From Balanoglossus misakiensis (lineage: Eukaryota > Hemichordata), in assembly GCA_040954595.2 (NCBI GenBank), contig CM082581.2, forward strand, positions 5,704,001-5,768,000: a stretch of DNA of 64,000 bases, read 5' to 3'. Shown in pieces: positions 1 to 17,158 of the stretch (position 1 is the stretch's first letter; each line of letters starts with the position of its first letter). Made by a program: the position numbers and the translations under genes. The notes beneath the pieces were generated by a model. The model worked only from the letters and a program-made list of their open reading frames with translations, did no database searches and was not told the DNA's origin.

Positions 1-37
1 TGAGTGAATGTGAGCTTTTCTTATACGTGGCAAATCA

Positions 38-3000
38 TTATTTGACTTCATCATAGGCCTTGAAGCCACTACCAAGCGCTGCATAATCATACGGATTATC
101 ATCAGAAGTTCTAATGCTGTCCATACTAGGTATGGGCACCGATGCACTTTGTGACAATGGCTTGTGGGTGAAGTATCCTCGCTCGTCTTCTTGTAGGTCG
201 ACAGGTTCCATGGTGCCCCGCGCACTTTGGCGAACGGTCTCGTACTGTCCTTCGTCGTCGTCCACCATAAACTTGCGAGCTTCCTGGTTCCCCATGTCTT
301 CCAGCGTGTCGTACGTGGACGCTGCTGCCGAGGACAGCTGTTTGGACACCGCCGGTTTCTTCTTCATGGGGTTCAGCTGGAGATGGTCGTACGCTTCGGA
401 CAGAGACGTGTCTTCGCTTTCCGCCGGTTCGATCACGGCGTCTTCGTACGTGTCCTCCAGAGCGGGAGTTGTTTTGGGCACCGCGTAGTCCTCCTGGTCC
501 GGGTTGAAAGTATTCTCCACGTGAATGTTGACCATGCGCCCCTGCTGCTTCCAGGCTCCTTTGCGGTCCTCCGTTTCCGAGTACGCGCTCTCCTTCCTCT
601 CTTGACCCTTGACCCCGCCGCCGCCTTTGTGGATGCTTCCCGGTTTGTCTGGAATGGGCGGTTTGGGCTTTTTCGCGCCGGGGTCCGACTGCCTCCGGGA
701 CCCCGACTGATCGAACTGGGCGCTGAGTTCACTCACCGGTCGCGGTCTCGTCTCGGGGCTCCGTTGTTGCGTCGTGGTGGCGCGGCCCGCGGGCACCGGC
801 GGCAGGCTCCGCTGGGGCGTGAGGATCGGCGACGGCTGTTTGCCCGGCGGCTGCTGCGAGACGGGGCTCTGCGATAGCGACGACACTGGTATTGGCACTG
901 GTGGCTGCTGCATTGTTGTTGCTGCTGCTGGCGACGTGGAACCGAGACTGGGCTGCGCGTGGATGAGCCCGGTGTACCCGTGCGTTGTGGGCGGCGCTGG
1001 CGGGGTGTAACCGGCCGGAGGTTGAGGTTCCACGGGCGTGGTGTCTCGGACGTTGGGCGGGAGTCCCTTCAAGTCCCGCACGTTGTCGTCGACCGTGTAG
1101 AAAATCTCGTTGCCTTCCAGGGTGCTGAACTCGAAGACGCCCGGTCCGGAGTCGCACCGCCGGCCCGCCTCGAAGGAAAACATGGTGCGATCTCTGCCGT
1201 ACCTCCGCAGATATTTGTACGGCCACACGAACATAGTCTGAGCAGTTTCCGGGTCCACGAGAGCAATGTTGACAGAATCCAGCACCAGGTCATAGTCCCC
1301 GTGCAGTTTTAACTCTGCGGCCTTCTCTAAAGGCTTAATTGTTGTTCTGAAAACCTTCTCTGAAATGAATAAAAAATAGTATACAAATGTATATGAATTG
1401 GACCAAGAAAAACACAGCACTTTTGGCTTATTGCCGGTATGTATTTAACTATGAGTATTACTTCCTAGGTATAAACACAGGTTTAAGTTCAAGTGATACT
1501 CAGACCGTTCAGGTGCTCTGTTCTGCTCATTAGTGAACTGTCCTGCAATAAGTCAGTTCCACACCAAAATTTCTGCGTCGTACTTGCATTTGATAAACAG
1601 AACAACAATGCCAGACATAAAGCCAAAGATACAGCTACACGTCCCTTTATTTGGTGCTTTCTTAGTACTAGCATGTTCCCTACAAAGAAAGAAATAATTG
1701 CAAACGTTTATTCACAAGAACCGATAAACCCACTTACTTTGTATTGACATGTACGCCACATTCTCCTGACCGCTGAATTTCTCGGCAAGCGCTGCCATTG
1801 TCGAATCTCTCGCATTATCGACGTGTGAATCCACGCTATGGTGGATGTTTTCCGACGGCCCCGCGTCCGATATGGGCCTCCTGGTGTTCCCGCTCGAAGC
1901 GCCTCTCAACTGGTTTATCCACTTGTCGAGTTCTTCTCTGGAGTCGGCCGCGAACCCGTGCATTTTGGCGTCGGTCGTTATTTCAAAGTAGAATTCTTTG
2001 CTTTTGTTCTTCGTGGCTTGGACTAGAGAGCTTCGGTCCACGGCGATGGTTTTCTTGTTGGCAGCCTGGTCTCTGTCGACGCTCTCTTTGTTGTCGTACA
2101 TGTGAAGAATGGCCTTGCCGTCGTCTTCGAAGAGGGATAACACACACCATTTCTTCTGCCAGGGTTTCTGTGTGTGGGATACGATGCAGAAATAGCGTTA
2201 ATGACACTGCGCTACCATTTGATTAGCCATAATGAAAATTCAATGTATAACATACTACACATTGGTCCTTTGTGGAAATGACCAGCATAATATACTGCAT
2301 CCATTGAGGTTATCAGGTTATGTTTACAGTTATTTATATCAGCTACAAAATAGTGAGGTCAGACATATACGGGGGCCTGTGATAAAACTCTTCTGAAAAG
2401 CATGTGCCCATACATGCATATAATCATGCCTGTTTAGTGTATGTGTCAAAATTCTGTAACATCAAACTCTGGATTAACATAACAACAATAAAGTCGGTTC
2501 AGAGTCAGTAAACTCTGAAAAGTTACTTGAGTAGAGATTTTAATTTCAAAACTTCTTGTCATATTTTACTTTTGATGCAGCTCTACGGTTGCATGACCAA
2601 CATTTACCACTGACCCAGGAGCAAAGGGTCTACACTCGTATGCATGACTTGCAATGACGCTTTATTAAATGGTTGTGTATTGCAGTAATACCAATGGATA
2701 GTTTAACAAAACACCATGCATACAGCAGATTTCACAGTGAAACTGTGAACAAATGTGGCACGCTACCATGTCAAAACATGAAATATCTGCATGTATTCCC
2801 ACGCCCATAATACATCACTGATAATACATGTAGTAAGAAGTTTATTGTGGATGGAACAAAACGATTTTATCAACACCTCATAAATCAATCAACACCTCAT
2901 AAATCAATCATTATTGTTGATTATGATTGAATGCAGATGGGGAAAAAAATCAGGATCCCACGCTGCTCACCAGGCAACTCTGCTCTGCAATATTATACTG

Positions 3001-5804
3001 AGACAATTTCTGTTGTAAACAGTATGCATGTAGCAAGAGCCAAAGTCAATCTTGCACATGTAACTGTGATTACCTATATGGCACTCACCTATCACCAAAA
3101 GTTCAATGTCTGATTCTAAAGAAACTATAACTCCAGGTTTCCAATACTTGATTTTTGCTTGGTAACACCCCCCACACAGACACCTCACTTAATTTACGAC
3201 ACAAAAGAGAGATATTCATGCTTAAGGAAATAGGGAACTTGGGATCTTAATTTTAACACAATCGGTTTACGTTGGCAACTAACAATGAAATACACATTTA
3301 TCAATAAACTGTCATCGGACATACTGGCACACTGTGGGGACAACAGCTTCAGTATGGCTCACCTCAATACCAATTGGGAAAAGTATGAGATAGCATCATT
3401 AATTTCACTTTTGTGTCTGAATGCCTGTACGTTTGTATGCAAAGATCGATCTTATTTTGACTGGGACGATATACATCGAAACCTGTTGTTGACAGTTCCC
3501 ATAAAAACTAAGGAAGCAGGATTTTCTGAGTCGTGACACAAGCTCTCAGTAAAGTCAACATGACTTCCTATCTGTCACCATTGAAAGGTTTGTAATCAAC
3601 AGCTGAATATTCAGGTTGCTATCAATGACAGTATCATTTACGCTCGTGATAAAATCCATGCTATTTATAGAAATATGTTTACAGTGAAATCAGAGCATTC
3701 TTACGAATATGGATCCATTTTGAATTTCATGTAAAAATTACAGTGTTTCTGCCAGTGTTTGTTTCTACTGGCACTTGGCAACACATGTCAAATGAGTGAT
3801 CGTAATTGATACAAGCGATATCATATCTAGAACTAACGTGGAAAATGTTTTATCTAAAAAAGCTATGAGACTGGCAGGTGGCTTGTTCATATGATCCTGT
3901 ATTAGGGATCAGCTTTGGTCTGTGTCTTTACTTGCAATGTTGTGTTGGTGTCTGACTTGGGGAGAAGTACAATATCTGACTACACCTCCTTGCCTCTGAC
4001 CGGGACCAAGGACAAACTTGAAGTGTTCTCTCTTGGTTTTGTCAGTTCAAACTTTAGGCCAGACCTGACCCCCCCCCCTCATCCCCTTTATGCCAGACCT
4101 AATCCCCCTATCCATAATAAACTAGACCTTCTTTGGTCTAATACCTATAGCATGTCCACATTAATTACAGTGACCACACCTAGGACTGACATGTGTCTCA
4201 TGGGAACCCATTAAGTAATTTATAAAGTGAAAAATTTGATTTGCGGCCAAAAATATCCTTTAGGTATGCTACCGTAAACTGATACTTTGGCTAAACCAAC
4301 TATCCTGGTACATAACTTTACATAATACCATGATAGTTTCATATTTCACCGCCAACGCACTTTTGTGACATCACTGTATGTTGGAAATAGTCACAGAGAT
4401 TGCAATGTGTGTATTTAGCTCTGCTGCACTGATTACAGATGCATGTGCTGTGTTTTGCTCCCCAACGAGTTGAATGGAAAAATTTGGTACAATGACCAGG
4501 GGTAATAATTGCTAAGGCGCACTGAGATACATTAAGAAATCAATTAATATTTGTTTGTTTGTTTGTTTGTTTGCTTGCTTGCAGAGTTAACCATCAACAG
4601 TAAAATATCTTCAAACCATTTGCAAATATCTGCCAACATCACTTAAAAGGACCTCACATGAATAAACAAAAGCTACAATTTCCTTTTTTTTCAAACCTGT
4701 CATGAGGACTTGCTTTGTACTGGAGCAACAGGTTGCAACTGCATTCTTCAGAGGATTATTTTCTGGATTGAGTTACACAAACTCAGTGGAAAACTTACAC
4801 TAATCTCTCACTATCAAAACGGAACCGTTCACCTCACAAATAGTCTTGGATTATTAGACTGTGAATAATTACTTATTCTTATACTTGTTTTCTCCACAAA
4901 CGTGGAGAAAACAAGTGACCTGATTGATACAATCTGATTAATATCAGAAGAAGGCTACGCGATGTCTTTTACTTTAATACTGGGTATGGTATTCTTGTTC
5001 TGTCATCTTACTAGCTGGTGGTCAATACAGCTCTGCTGTGATACTTCGCACTAATAAACTAAGTAACTTCTTGGGTTTTTGTGATGAGTTTTATTGTGCA
5101 CAAGCAAGAATATGTTATTTACTTCCTGGTTGACTGAAGGCAGGAAGCTGCACTATCTTGTTGACACTGACTGAGCTGAATTTTGATAGTTAGATTAGCT
5201 GAACACACGACATCTCCTTGATTTTTGTCATTTCCTTCTTGGTCAAACTTTACTACATCATGTAAAGTTATGTGTTGTTTGCCATTCTAACAATGTCAAA
5301 CTTGATAATAAACACTTGGTTGTACGCAACATTGCACGATGCAAGGTGCATAATTTGAAAGCATTTCCACTTAAACTTGACAGACTGTTGTGTTGAGGAG
5401 CTCATGTCACCTGTAACAGATTTCTTCTGGTTGAAACAAGATCAAGATGTCAGTACATGTACTACTACATGTACATGTAATGACTGTGTATTCAGTAGAA
5501 ATGGTTTCCGGGAACTAACAATATAAAACTGAAAACAATTGTAAACTTCGTGTTACGACACTCTGCTTCCATTATGAATTAGGAGAATTCCCGTGTTGTA
5601 ACCGGACAAATGTTGTTTATTCTACGAAAATCGTATGAGACACCCACGAGTATGTAACAACATCAAATGCAAACCCGGAAGTAAGTCGATACGGAAGTAA
5701 CGTGTAGCAAAAACTCCAAAAAAAAGTATTCGTAAACTTTTTCTTACCACGATATTCTTCTGGTGTTTGAAGAGATACCCTGACACTAAAATTTCGCCCG
5801 GCAT
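38..5804 (-). CDS. DOK: DOK-family (docking protein) adaptor, PH + IRS-type PTB + phosphotyrosine tail
   Basis: Three coding exons, read on the minus strand: 5804-5748 (19 codons), 2167-1738 and 1359-38. They join in phase 0 and phase 1 with GTAAG/GTAAGT donors and pyrimidine-AG acceptors, giving 602 aa. Residues about 4-110 form a PH domain (SGYLFKHQ, then KKWCVLSLFEDD, ending in ELDKWINQL). Residues about 164-259 form an IRS/DOK-type PTB domain with the family's arginine cluster (YKYLRRYGRDR, FSFEAGRRC). The tail of about 340 aa is proline-rich and then carries tyrosine sites: YAVP, TYEDA, AYDHL, TYDTL, QYETV, GYFTH, PYDYA, AYDEV. DOK proteins are non-enzymatic tyrosine-kinase substrates that recruit RasGAP, SHIP or Nck at the membrane and usually damp signalling. 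The ATG at 5802-5804 opens directly into the PH fold; the out-of-frame ATG at 5811 does not. The last exon is far richer in GC than its surroundings. Assignment to DOK1, 2 or 3 is not possible from sequence alone; the neighbour DDX41 hints at DOK3-like. Confidence 0.9.
4883..4916. repeat. Perfect 15-bp stem-loop
   Basis: The arm ACTTGTTTTCTCCAC is followed by a 4-nt loop (AAAC) and its exact reverse complement. It lies inside DOK intron 1. The arms are too short for a typical animal pre-miRNA; it may be a remnant of an inverted-repeat element. Confidence 0.6.
5675..5698. promoter_or_regulatory. Two ETS-type GGAAGT motifs near the DOK start
   Basis: CCGGAAGT at 5675-5682 and ACGGAAGT at 5691-5698 lie 50-70 bp inside DOK intron 1. 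CCGGAAGT is the classic ETS core, common in TATA-less promoters. Function is inferred from motif and position only. Confidence 0.25.
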
Positions 5805-6918
5805 GGTGCATTCGTTGTTCGTGTTAGTTTGGCAGAACAGAGCGATCTTACAAGGTGGTAACGCCGCACATAGTCGTAAATGTTCACGATCGTCGCACCC
5901 ACCACTTCGCTGCAGGTTTCGCACTATCGCATATCGGTGATCCGTAATGACGTATAATCTCGCGAGAATGTACAATTGGGGTATATTTCAGTTAGGGACG
6001 GACCATTTCATTCCGAAGGGAGCGATGGTAAGTCGCTCAACAAAATCTTTCGTGGTTTATGTTGCACATGTACGACCCAGAGGATAAAAAATTCACCAGA
6101 TTTATTGTGCGTGTGTTATTTTAGATAGATATTACTTGACTCAAAATTATAATTCCCGAAAGGTCAGTCAGTTTTATATGCGCGTTGTTGAACTTATTAG
6201 CCTGTCCCTGACTTGAGGTAAAAACCACCGTCACGTCGCTCACTCAGTGGAGTGACCGTGCAAAGTTACCCAAAATATATTTTACTTCTCTTTCATTCGC
6301 TGATTGGAACAGTCCGCTAAATTACATCCCAGTGAAAATATAAAACTGCAATAGAACTCATTGTTTCATAGCCAAATCTAGTGAATGTACTCCAAACATA
6401 ATCACTGAGGCAACACGCAGTTTATCTTGCTTATTAATTTATTGGAGTTAATATAAAAAAATAATAAAATGTTAAAATTGGAAGAATCATGCAATAAAGC
6501 AATATTGTAAAACTATTGGTGAAAAAGTGTGAAAAGAGAAATCCACTGGCTTCTGGTTTCTCACAATTTTGCGGATAATTGTGATCATAAACAAATTATG
6601 TTTTGGGCGTGTTGCACAAACATCTTTGACTGAAGTTTGTTTGAATTGTTGTTGTTGTTTATTTGTTTGTTTGTTTTTCGATCGAAGTATCGCAGGCTTT
6701 CTTGGGCCGACCCGCCTGCGATCACGTAACTCAGTGAGCGGAAGCCGCTAAGGCGTCTGGGTATTGACCTATTGACCTTACAGCATTACCTCAACCATCA
6801 ACACAGCTGAAAGTTACAAACGTGTACGTGACGTCCACGGCCTAAAGTACGGCGATCAAGACTATTTGAGTCGAAATTTTCTGTTTTTCGACACTCCAAC
6901 AACCGTACACTGTGCACC
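5805..6918. promoter_or_regulatory. Divergent intergenic region between DOK and DDX41
   Basis: The 1.1 kb separates two start codons that point away from each other, so it should contain both promoters and both 5'UTRs. I saw no clear TATA box. The part next to DOK (5800-5960) and the part next to DDX41 (6690-6900) contain more CpG than the AT-rich middle. A small inverted repeat (TCGCAGGC / GCCTGCGA) sits near 6690-6722. Confidence 0.5.
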
Positions 6919-12270
<5,352 letters not shown>

Positions 12271-12410
12271 AGACAAATCCTTATTCTTCGAAGCTGTACA
12301 TACCAGAATTCCAGACCTGGAGAGTCTGCATCATGGAACAAGTGGACTCTGTTATCGATTATGTATTAATGTTTGCCGTAAAATGATACTTAACTTTTTA
12401 AGAACAATGA

Positions 12411-12416
12411 AATAAA
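12411..12416 (+). other. Poly(A) signal of DDX41
   Basis: AATAAA lies 141 bp after the DDX41 stop codon and is followed by a T-rich stretch. It fits a short 3'UTR. Confidence 0.6.
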
Positions 12417-13706
12417 GTTGTTTTTTTAGACAAATGAATGTGGTTTTTCCCTCTTTGTATGTGTGGCTTTTTCCGACCATAATTTTCTGATGCCCAAGTT
12501 CTGCTGCATCAGCCAGATGGTGTACCATGTGTGTACCCGCTTCTTCCTGGGAACATTGTTCAAGACGAAAATGGTTAGAAACCCACCTTTCCATTTTTTT
12601 AAGTGTTAAAATTGACCAAAAAGTGCCATTACTGGGGAAAAGTGAGTATGACCAATAGAGGGCGCTGTTTTTCGGGATCCACATTGGAAAATTTCTACCC
12701 TGGGTCAATGAATAATTGTACCGAGTTTCATGCTTTTAACCCAAAGTGTCAAAATTATGCCAAAATGTGGGGTTTAGCTGCTCCACTATACTGCTTGCCA
12801 AAGCAATAACAACTCAAGACTCTCCTAGTATACAAACCAATTGGGTATGGGCCTATGCAGTAAAACTAAGTTTCCATCGCTGAATGACGAACATGTGCAA
12901 AAAAGCTGCAAAAAAACTGACATGTTCAGAACTCAACACGACGAGTTCTAAATGACCCTAGCCCTATAAGGCTCAGACATACTAGTAAACGGGCCTTTGA
13001 TTTACCTCTGCTGGTACGAGGTCATACGATTACGTCGTATAGACCTACATTTTAGAAAAAAATGCCCTAAACTGAAAGAAAAATCCCAGGGAGGTTGGGT
13101 TCATACCAGAAAATAATGAAAATAATTTGAAAGTTTTGCGCAATAAATGGACACCTTACTATGAGCTTTATTACTCCGATACGTAATGCATATACATTTC
13201 AAATAGATTTATTGCTAACAATAACATTTTGCAACTTATTACAAGTACTGCGGTTTACTCTGCGATTTTGAACAAATACCATACTTTATCAGTCGAGCGG
13301 GTTGAAATTGGCACAACATTGGCCGAATTATTTCAAAGTTTTACACTTGATTGTAATGATTGTGATGTGAAACGTCGGTTATATTTTCTCAGAGACTGAC
13401 ATTGGAGAAAATATGTTAAAAGTAAAGCAAAATAAGGTTATTATAACAAGGTCGCAATATAGAACAACTCGGAACCTGATATATTCATCGGAACTAATTT
13501 GCACGGAGAACCCGTTTACGTTTACATTCGACAGTACGTAAACTAATACTATTAGGCCGAGTTAGTTCACATCAACTTGTTTTCTGAAACCAGTTATATA
13601 TTTGTTCAATTGCCGGTACAGTTGCCTCTCATAGTTTTCGATTGATGCACATACCCGGGTGTCAAATATTATCATTCGTTCAAAATTTGTTTTGCGCTAT
13701 CTAAAT
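12417..13706. other. Intergenic DNA between DDX41 and the sulfotransferases
   Basis: About 1.3 kb of AT-rich DNA between two convergent transcription units. I see no gene, RNA or repeat structure here; the short open frames are not family-like. Confidence 0.5.
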
Positions 13707-13712
13707 TTTATT
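13707..13712 (-). other. Poly(A) signal of sulfotransferase A
   Basis: AATAAA on the minus strand, about 50 bp past the stop codon of the proximal sulfotransferase gene. Confidence 0.45.
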
Positions 13713-13762
13713 TGTGTAAATTTGTCTTTTGAAATCAGCGATGCGGGTACATCTTCGCCTTT

Positions 13763-14662
13763 TCATTGATACGGAATGTTCAAGTTCAACTCTTTAACTT
13801 TCTCCCCGATCTTGGAATCGAAAAGCTCACTTTGTGCAACAGTAAACAGATTCTTCCAATCACCAACAATTCCTCGCCGCACGATAGAATCCACCCCGAC
13901 TTCTATCAAAGCTTCGTCTACAGCTATTATTTCTGGCACACGTTTTCGCATTACTTCCAGAGAGGTTTCCGCCAAAACTCTTTCGATGTCGTCTTCGTTC
14001 ACCGGGCGCTGGAGAAATTGCGCGATTTTGTTGATGACTTTCACCAGATCTCGGTGCATTTCTTCGTATGTTACATGAAGCACGTTGTCGTCGATGCCGT
14101 GTTTAGACCATTCGGCGACGTGATTCAGCCATGGCGCAAAGGGAACTTTCCCGTCTAGGAAAGCCTGGAGAGACTGTTCCCATCCGCCGGCCGAAAAGGC
14201 ACCGAGGGCAAACAACTTCAAAAAATGGAACATAGAGTTGCAGACATCTTTTGGGTTGCGACTGATATAGATGACCTTGGCACCCCTCTGTTTAACCACG
14301 TCGAACGGGAACATGGTGGCCGGTAGGTGTGTTCGCAACAACCTGGGTGACGGCAAATCGTCGTGGTTTACCGACTCGATTAACTTACCACGCGCTTCAC
14401 TGAACGGTGTTTTTAACAAGAGGACTTGTTCAATAGACATTGCTTCCCGTGCCACGCCATATTTGCAAAGCCCCCAGTCTCCGTACATACACTTCAGGAC
14501 TTCAACCAGCCAGGTATTGCCGGACTTCGGGAAACCAACCACAATAACGTCGTTGGGTCGAAAGTTAAAGTATTTTACCGCGCGATTTTCAAGTTTCTGT
14601 TTGTCGAAATTCGGTACGAACAGATAACCATCAACTGTAAAGGCACCATCCTGTCCAGCCAT
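13763..14662 (-). CDS. Cytosolic sulfotransferase (SULT family), copy A, intronless
   Basis: A single 299-aa open frame, the usual SULT length (about 285-305 aa). SULTs transfer sulfate from PAPS to hydroxyls or amines of small molecules in the cytosol. The PAPS 5'-phosphosulfate loop is GFPKSGNTW (K46), the catalytic base is H112 in RTHLP, the 3'-phosphate site is ISRNPKDVCNS (R135, S143), and the C-terminal PAPS motif is RRGIVGDWKN (262-271). The second residue of the usual SGTTW loop is N49 here. Vertebrate SULT genes have several introns; none is present, which suggests retroposition or lineage-specific intron loss. It sits 750 bp from copy B on the same strand, and the two share their promoter-side sequence. 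The substrate cannot be predicted. Confidence 0.93.
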   Translation of the reverse strand: MAGQDGAFTVDGYLFVPNFDKQKLENRAVKYFNFRPNDVIVVGFPKSGNTWLVEVLKCMYGDWGLCKYGVAREAMSIEQVLLLKTPFSEARGKLIESVNHDDLPSPRLLRTHLPATMFPFDVVKQRGAKVIYISRNPKDVCNSMFHFLKLFALGAFSAGGWEQSLQAFLDGKVPFAPWLNHVAEWSKHGIDDNVLHVTYEEMHRDLVKVINKIAQFLQRPVNEDDIERVLAETSLEVMRKRVPEIIAVDEALIEVGVDSIVRRGIVGDWKNLFTVAQSELFDSKIGEKVKELNLNIPYQ

Positions 14663-15411
14663 TGCAAGTAATTAACTTTCCTCTTAGAGATTTAAGCCGA
14701 ATCCGACAGCAAGTAACAAGAAATACGTGAACAGCCAACTTACAATGCAATCCAAATGCGACAGGACAAAGTCTGGTGTCAGAGGGCGCGGGGGGCGTGT
14801 AGTGACCTAAAACAAAAGTTAACCCGACCGCAATTTTTCAGCCAGGCTTCAGGAAAACAAGTGATAACGGACCTAAAGGACGTAGTCTACACTGGGTAAA
14901 CTTCTATAGACAAAAATAAATAATGGAAACGATCGTCCTTAAAAACCACAGCTTTTATTCATGTCTTAATCCAGTTGTAAAAAAGCAGTTAAGTTATATC
15001 ACTTGATGTTGACACACCCAGATTGTATAGACATGCTAAATTTGGGTGTTACTACCGTGGTTAAATATTTTGGGGAAACAGAAAAAAAGAATAACTGAGA
15101 AGTAGTATGAAAAAAAAAATACATGTACCGAAGAAAATCATCATAACTACAACTAGTGTCCCTTTAAAGTCAGTTTTCTTACACTGAGAAAATAAAGAGA
15201 AAAGAGACAATGATAAATTTGTTACAGATTGCTTAGATCTTTTTTATTACACAAATAGAAATTAACATTTCATGGAAAAATACTATTTCAAGCTCACGTT
15301 TTGACAATACGCACAAACGGAAGCACTAAAACTACTACTTCTTTTTTTCAACGAAACACAATTGATCATAATTGTATGGGTCAAAATGACTGCGGGTACA
15401 TCTTTGTGTTT
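14663..15411. other. Spacer between the two sulfotransferase genes
   Basis: Holds the upstream region of copy A (14663 to about 14990) and the downstream region of copy B (about 15238-15411). Both parts recur at the matching places of the neighbouring repeat unit. A minus-strand AATAAA at 15243-15248 would serve copy B. The remaining 14990-15238 is plain AT-rich DNA. Confidence 0.6.
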
Positions 15412-16311
15412 TCATTGATACGGAATGTTCAAGTTCAACTCTTTAACTTTCTCCCCGATCTTGGAATCGAAAAGCTCACTTTGTGCAACTGTAAAAAGAT
15501 TCTTCCAATCTCCAACAATTCCTCGCCGCACGATGGGATCCACACCGGCTTCTATAACAGTTTCGTCTACAGCTATTATTTCTGGCAGACGTTTTCGCAT
15601 TGCTTCTAGTGAGGTTTCCGCAAAAACTCTTTCGATGTCGACTTCTTTCACCGGGCGCTGGAGAAATTGCGCGATTTTGTTGATGACTTTCACCAGATCT
15701 CGGTGCATTTCTTCGTATGTTACATGAAGCACGTTGTCGTCGATGCCGTGTTTAGACCATTCGGCGACGTGATTCAGCCATGGCGCAAATGGAACTTTCC
15801 CGTCTAGGAAAGCCTGGAGAGACTGTTCCCATCCGCCGGCCGAAAATGCACCGAGGGCAAACAACTTCAAAAAATGGAACATAGAGTTGCAGACATCTTT
15901 TGGGTTGCGACTGATATAGATGACCTTGGTACCCTTCTCTTTAACCACGTCGAACGGGAACATGGTGGCCGGTAGGTGCGTTCGCAGCAACCTGGGTGAC
16001 GGCAAATCGTCGTGGTTTACCGACTCGATTAACTTACCACGTGCTTCACTGAACGGCGTTTTTAACAAAACGACTTCTTCGATAGACAGTGCTTCCCGTG
16101 CCACGCCATATTTGCAAAGCCCCCAGTCTCCGTACATAGACTTGAGGACTTCAACCAGCCAATTATTGCCGGACTTCGGGAAACCAACCACAATAACGTC
16201 GTCAGCTCGAAAGTTAAACTCTTTTACCGCACGATTTTCAAGTTTCTGCTTGTCGAAATTCGGTATGAACAAATAGCCGTCAACGGTAAAGACACCATCC
16301 TGTCCTGCCAT
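15412..16311 (-). CDS. Cytosolic sulfotransferase (SULT family), copy B, intronless
   Basis: A 299-aa open frame, co-linear with copy A and differing at roughly 25 residues. All core SULT elements are present: K46, H112, R135, S143, RRGIVGDWKN. Its PAPS loop reads PKSGNNW, so the second Thr of the canonical SGTTW is also Asn. Residues 129-221 are identical to copy A, whereas both ends differ, as expected after gene conversion. Like copy A it has no intron. The ATG is followed by the same MAGQDG opening. Same strand and spacing suggest independent promoters in each duplicated unit. The substrate is unknown; the loop change could alter PAPS affinity, which is inference. Confidence 0.93.
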   Translation of the reverse strand: MAGQDGVFTVDGYLFIPNFDKQKLENRAVKEFNFRADDVIVVGFPKSGNNWLVEVLKSMYGDWGLCKYGVAREALSIEEVVLLKTPFSEARGKLIESVNHDDLPSPRLLRTHLPATMFPFDVVKEKGTKVIYISRNPKDVCNSMFHFLKLFALGAFSAGGWEQSLQAFLDGKVPFAPWLNHVAEWSKHGIDDNVLHVTYEEMHRDLVKVINKIAQFLQRPVKEVDIERVFAETSLEAMRKRLPEIIAVDETVIEAGVDPIVRRGIVGDWKNLFTVAQSELFDSKIGEKVKELNLNIPYQ

Positions 16312-17158
16312 TGCTAGTTTAACTTTCTTCTTGGAAATTTAAGCCGAACAGCAAGTAACAGGACATACGTGAACAGCAACGACCAGTTTACAATGCGATC
16401 CAAATGCGACAGGACAAAGTCTGGTGTCAGAGGGCTCGGGGGCGTATAGTGACCTAAAAGTTAACCCGACCGCATTTTTCCAGGCTTCAGAAAAACAAGT
16501 GATGACGATAAGCGGTCTTCCAAAAACCGCAGTTTTCATTCACGTACTTCAAATGTATTGTATCACCTGAAGAAATAAACCGGCCTATTTCATTAGAAGT
16601 TTACCAAAAATGAAGAAAATCACAAACACACACGCACACACACACTAGAACATTCCAGATATCAGCAAAACCAAACTAATATATATATAAGTTGTACATA
16701 ATGTACCTCTGCACACAATTCCAAAACCACCTGTTGACCATTCATAACTCATCTGCACTATTAAGCAGTTATAATATGCTGATTGCTGGATCAGTTTTTA
16801 TTACATAAATATTAATATTTTACAGGGAAAAATATGCAAGATCATATTTTGACAATTTGCACACATGGAAGCACTAGCCACTCCTTTTTCAAGAAAGTTA
16901 TTTTTATCTGGATCAAACTGAGTAGTTTGTAATTTTTTTAGTTGAAATCATTCTCCGTCTTATGTAAAAAATTATGATTACATAGTTTACTCAATTTTCC
17001 ATTTAATGTGTACTTTACACAACATGACGTGCCTGTCCTAATTTACTTTTCATTATTAATATTTCATCAACAACATCAGGTGCGGATTCTTCAAGCCATA
17101 AGCAACATTGCCTGCATCTCTCATCATAAATTCAGGTTCAAGGTCTGGAAGGCAGTCA
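16312..17158. other. Spacer between sulfotransferase B and Schlafen
   Basis: Contains the duplicated upstream region of sulfotransferase B (to about 16570), a CA-rich microsatellite near 16624-16645 and the third-unit remnant at 16791-16890. No gene seen. The Schlafen 3'UTR must start at 17158 and run into this spacer; no strong AATAAA lies close to its stop. Confidence 0.5.
16791..16890 (-). repeat. Remnant of a third sulfotransferase repeat unit (3' flank only)
   Basis: The segment with TTTTTATTACATAAAT, then TTTTGACAATTTGCACACA and TGGAAGCACTA resembles the 3' flank of copy B at about 15238-15345, with substitutions. No sulfotransferase coding sequence follows it. It looks like the broken end of a longer tandem array. 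Confidence 0.55.

Larger units (their letters stand above)
2168..5747 (-). other. DOK intron 1
   Basis: A 3.6-kb AT-rich intron between the first and second PH-domain exons. I see no convincing exon in it: the open stretches on both strands are short and resemble no family. It holds a TTTG microsatellite near 4550-4573 and a perfect 15-bp stem-loop at 4883-4916. Two GGAAGT-type ETS motifs lie close to exon 1. Confidence 0.6.
13763..16570 (-). repeat. Tandem duplication of the sulfotransferase unit
   Basis: The two genes lie 1649 bp apart in the same orientation. Similarity continues about 250-300 bp upstream of each ATG: both flanks share ATCCAAATGCGACAGGACAA and later GTTAACCCGACCGCA. The duplication therefore carried the promoter with it. 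Indels in the flanks but not in the coding part indicate selection on the coding part. Confidence 0.85.

Noticed and set aside
227-877. 216-aa plus-strand open frame over the DOK tail
   Set aside because: Antisense shadow of the GC-rich DOK last exon; the minus-strand frame has PTB and tyrosine motifs and correct splice sites.
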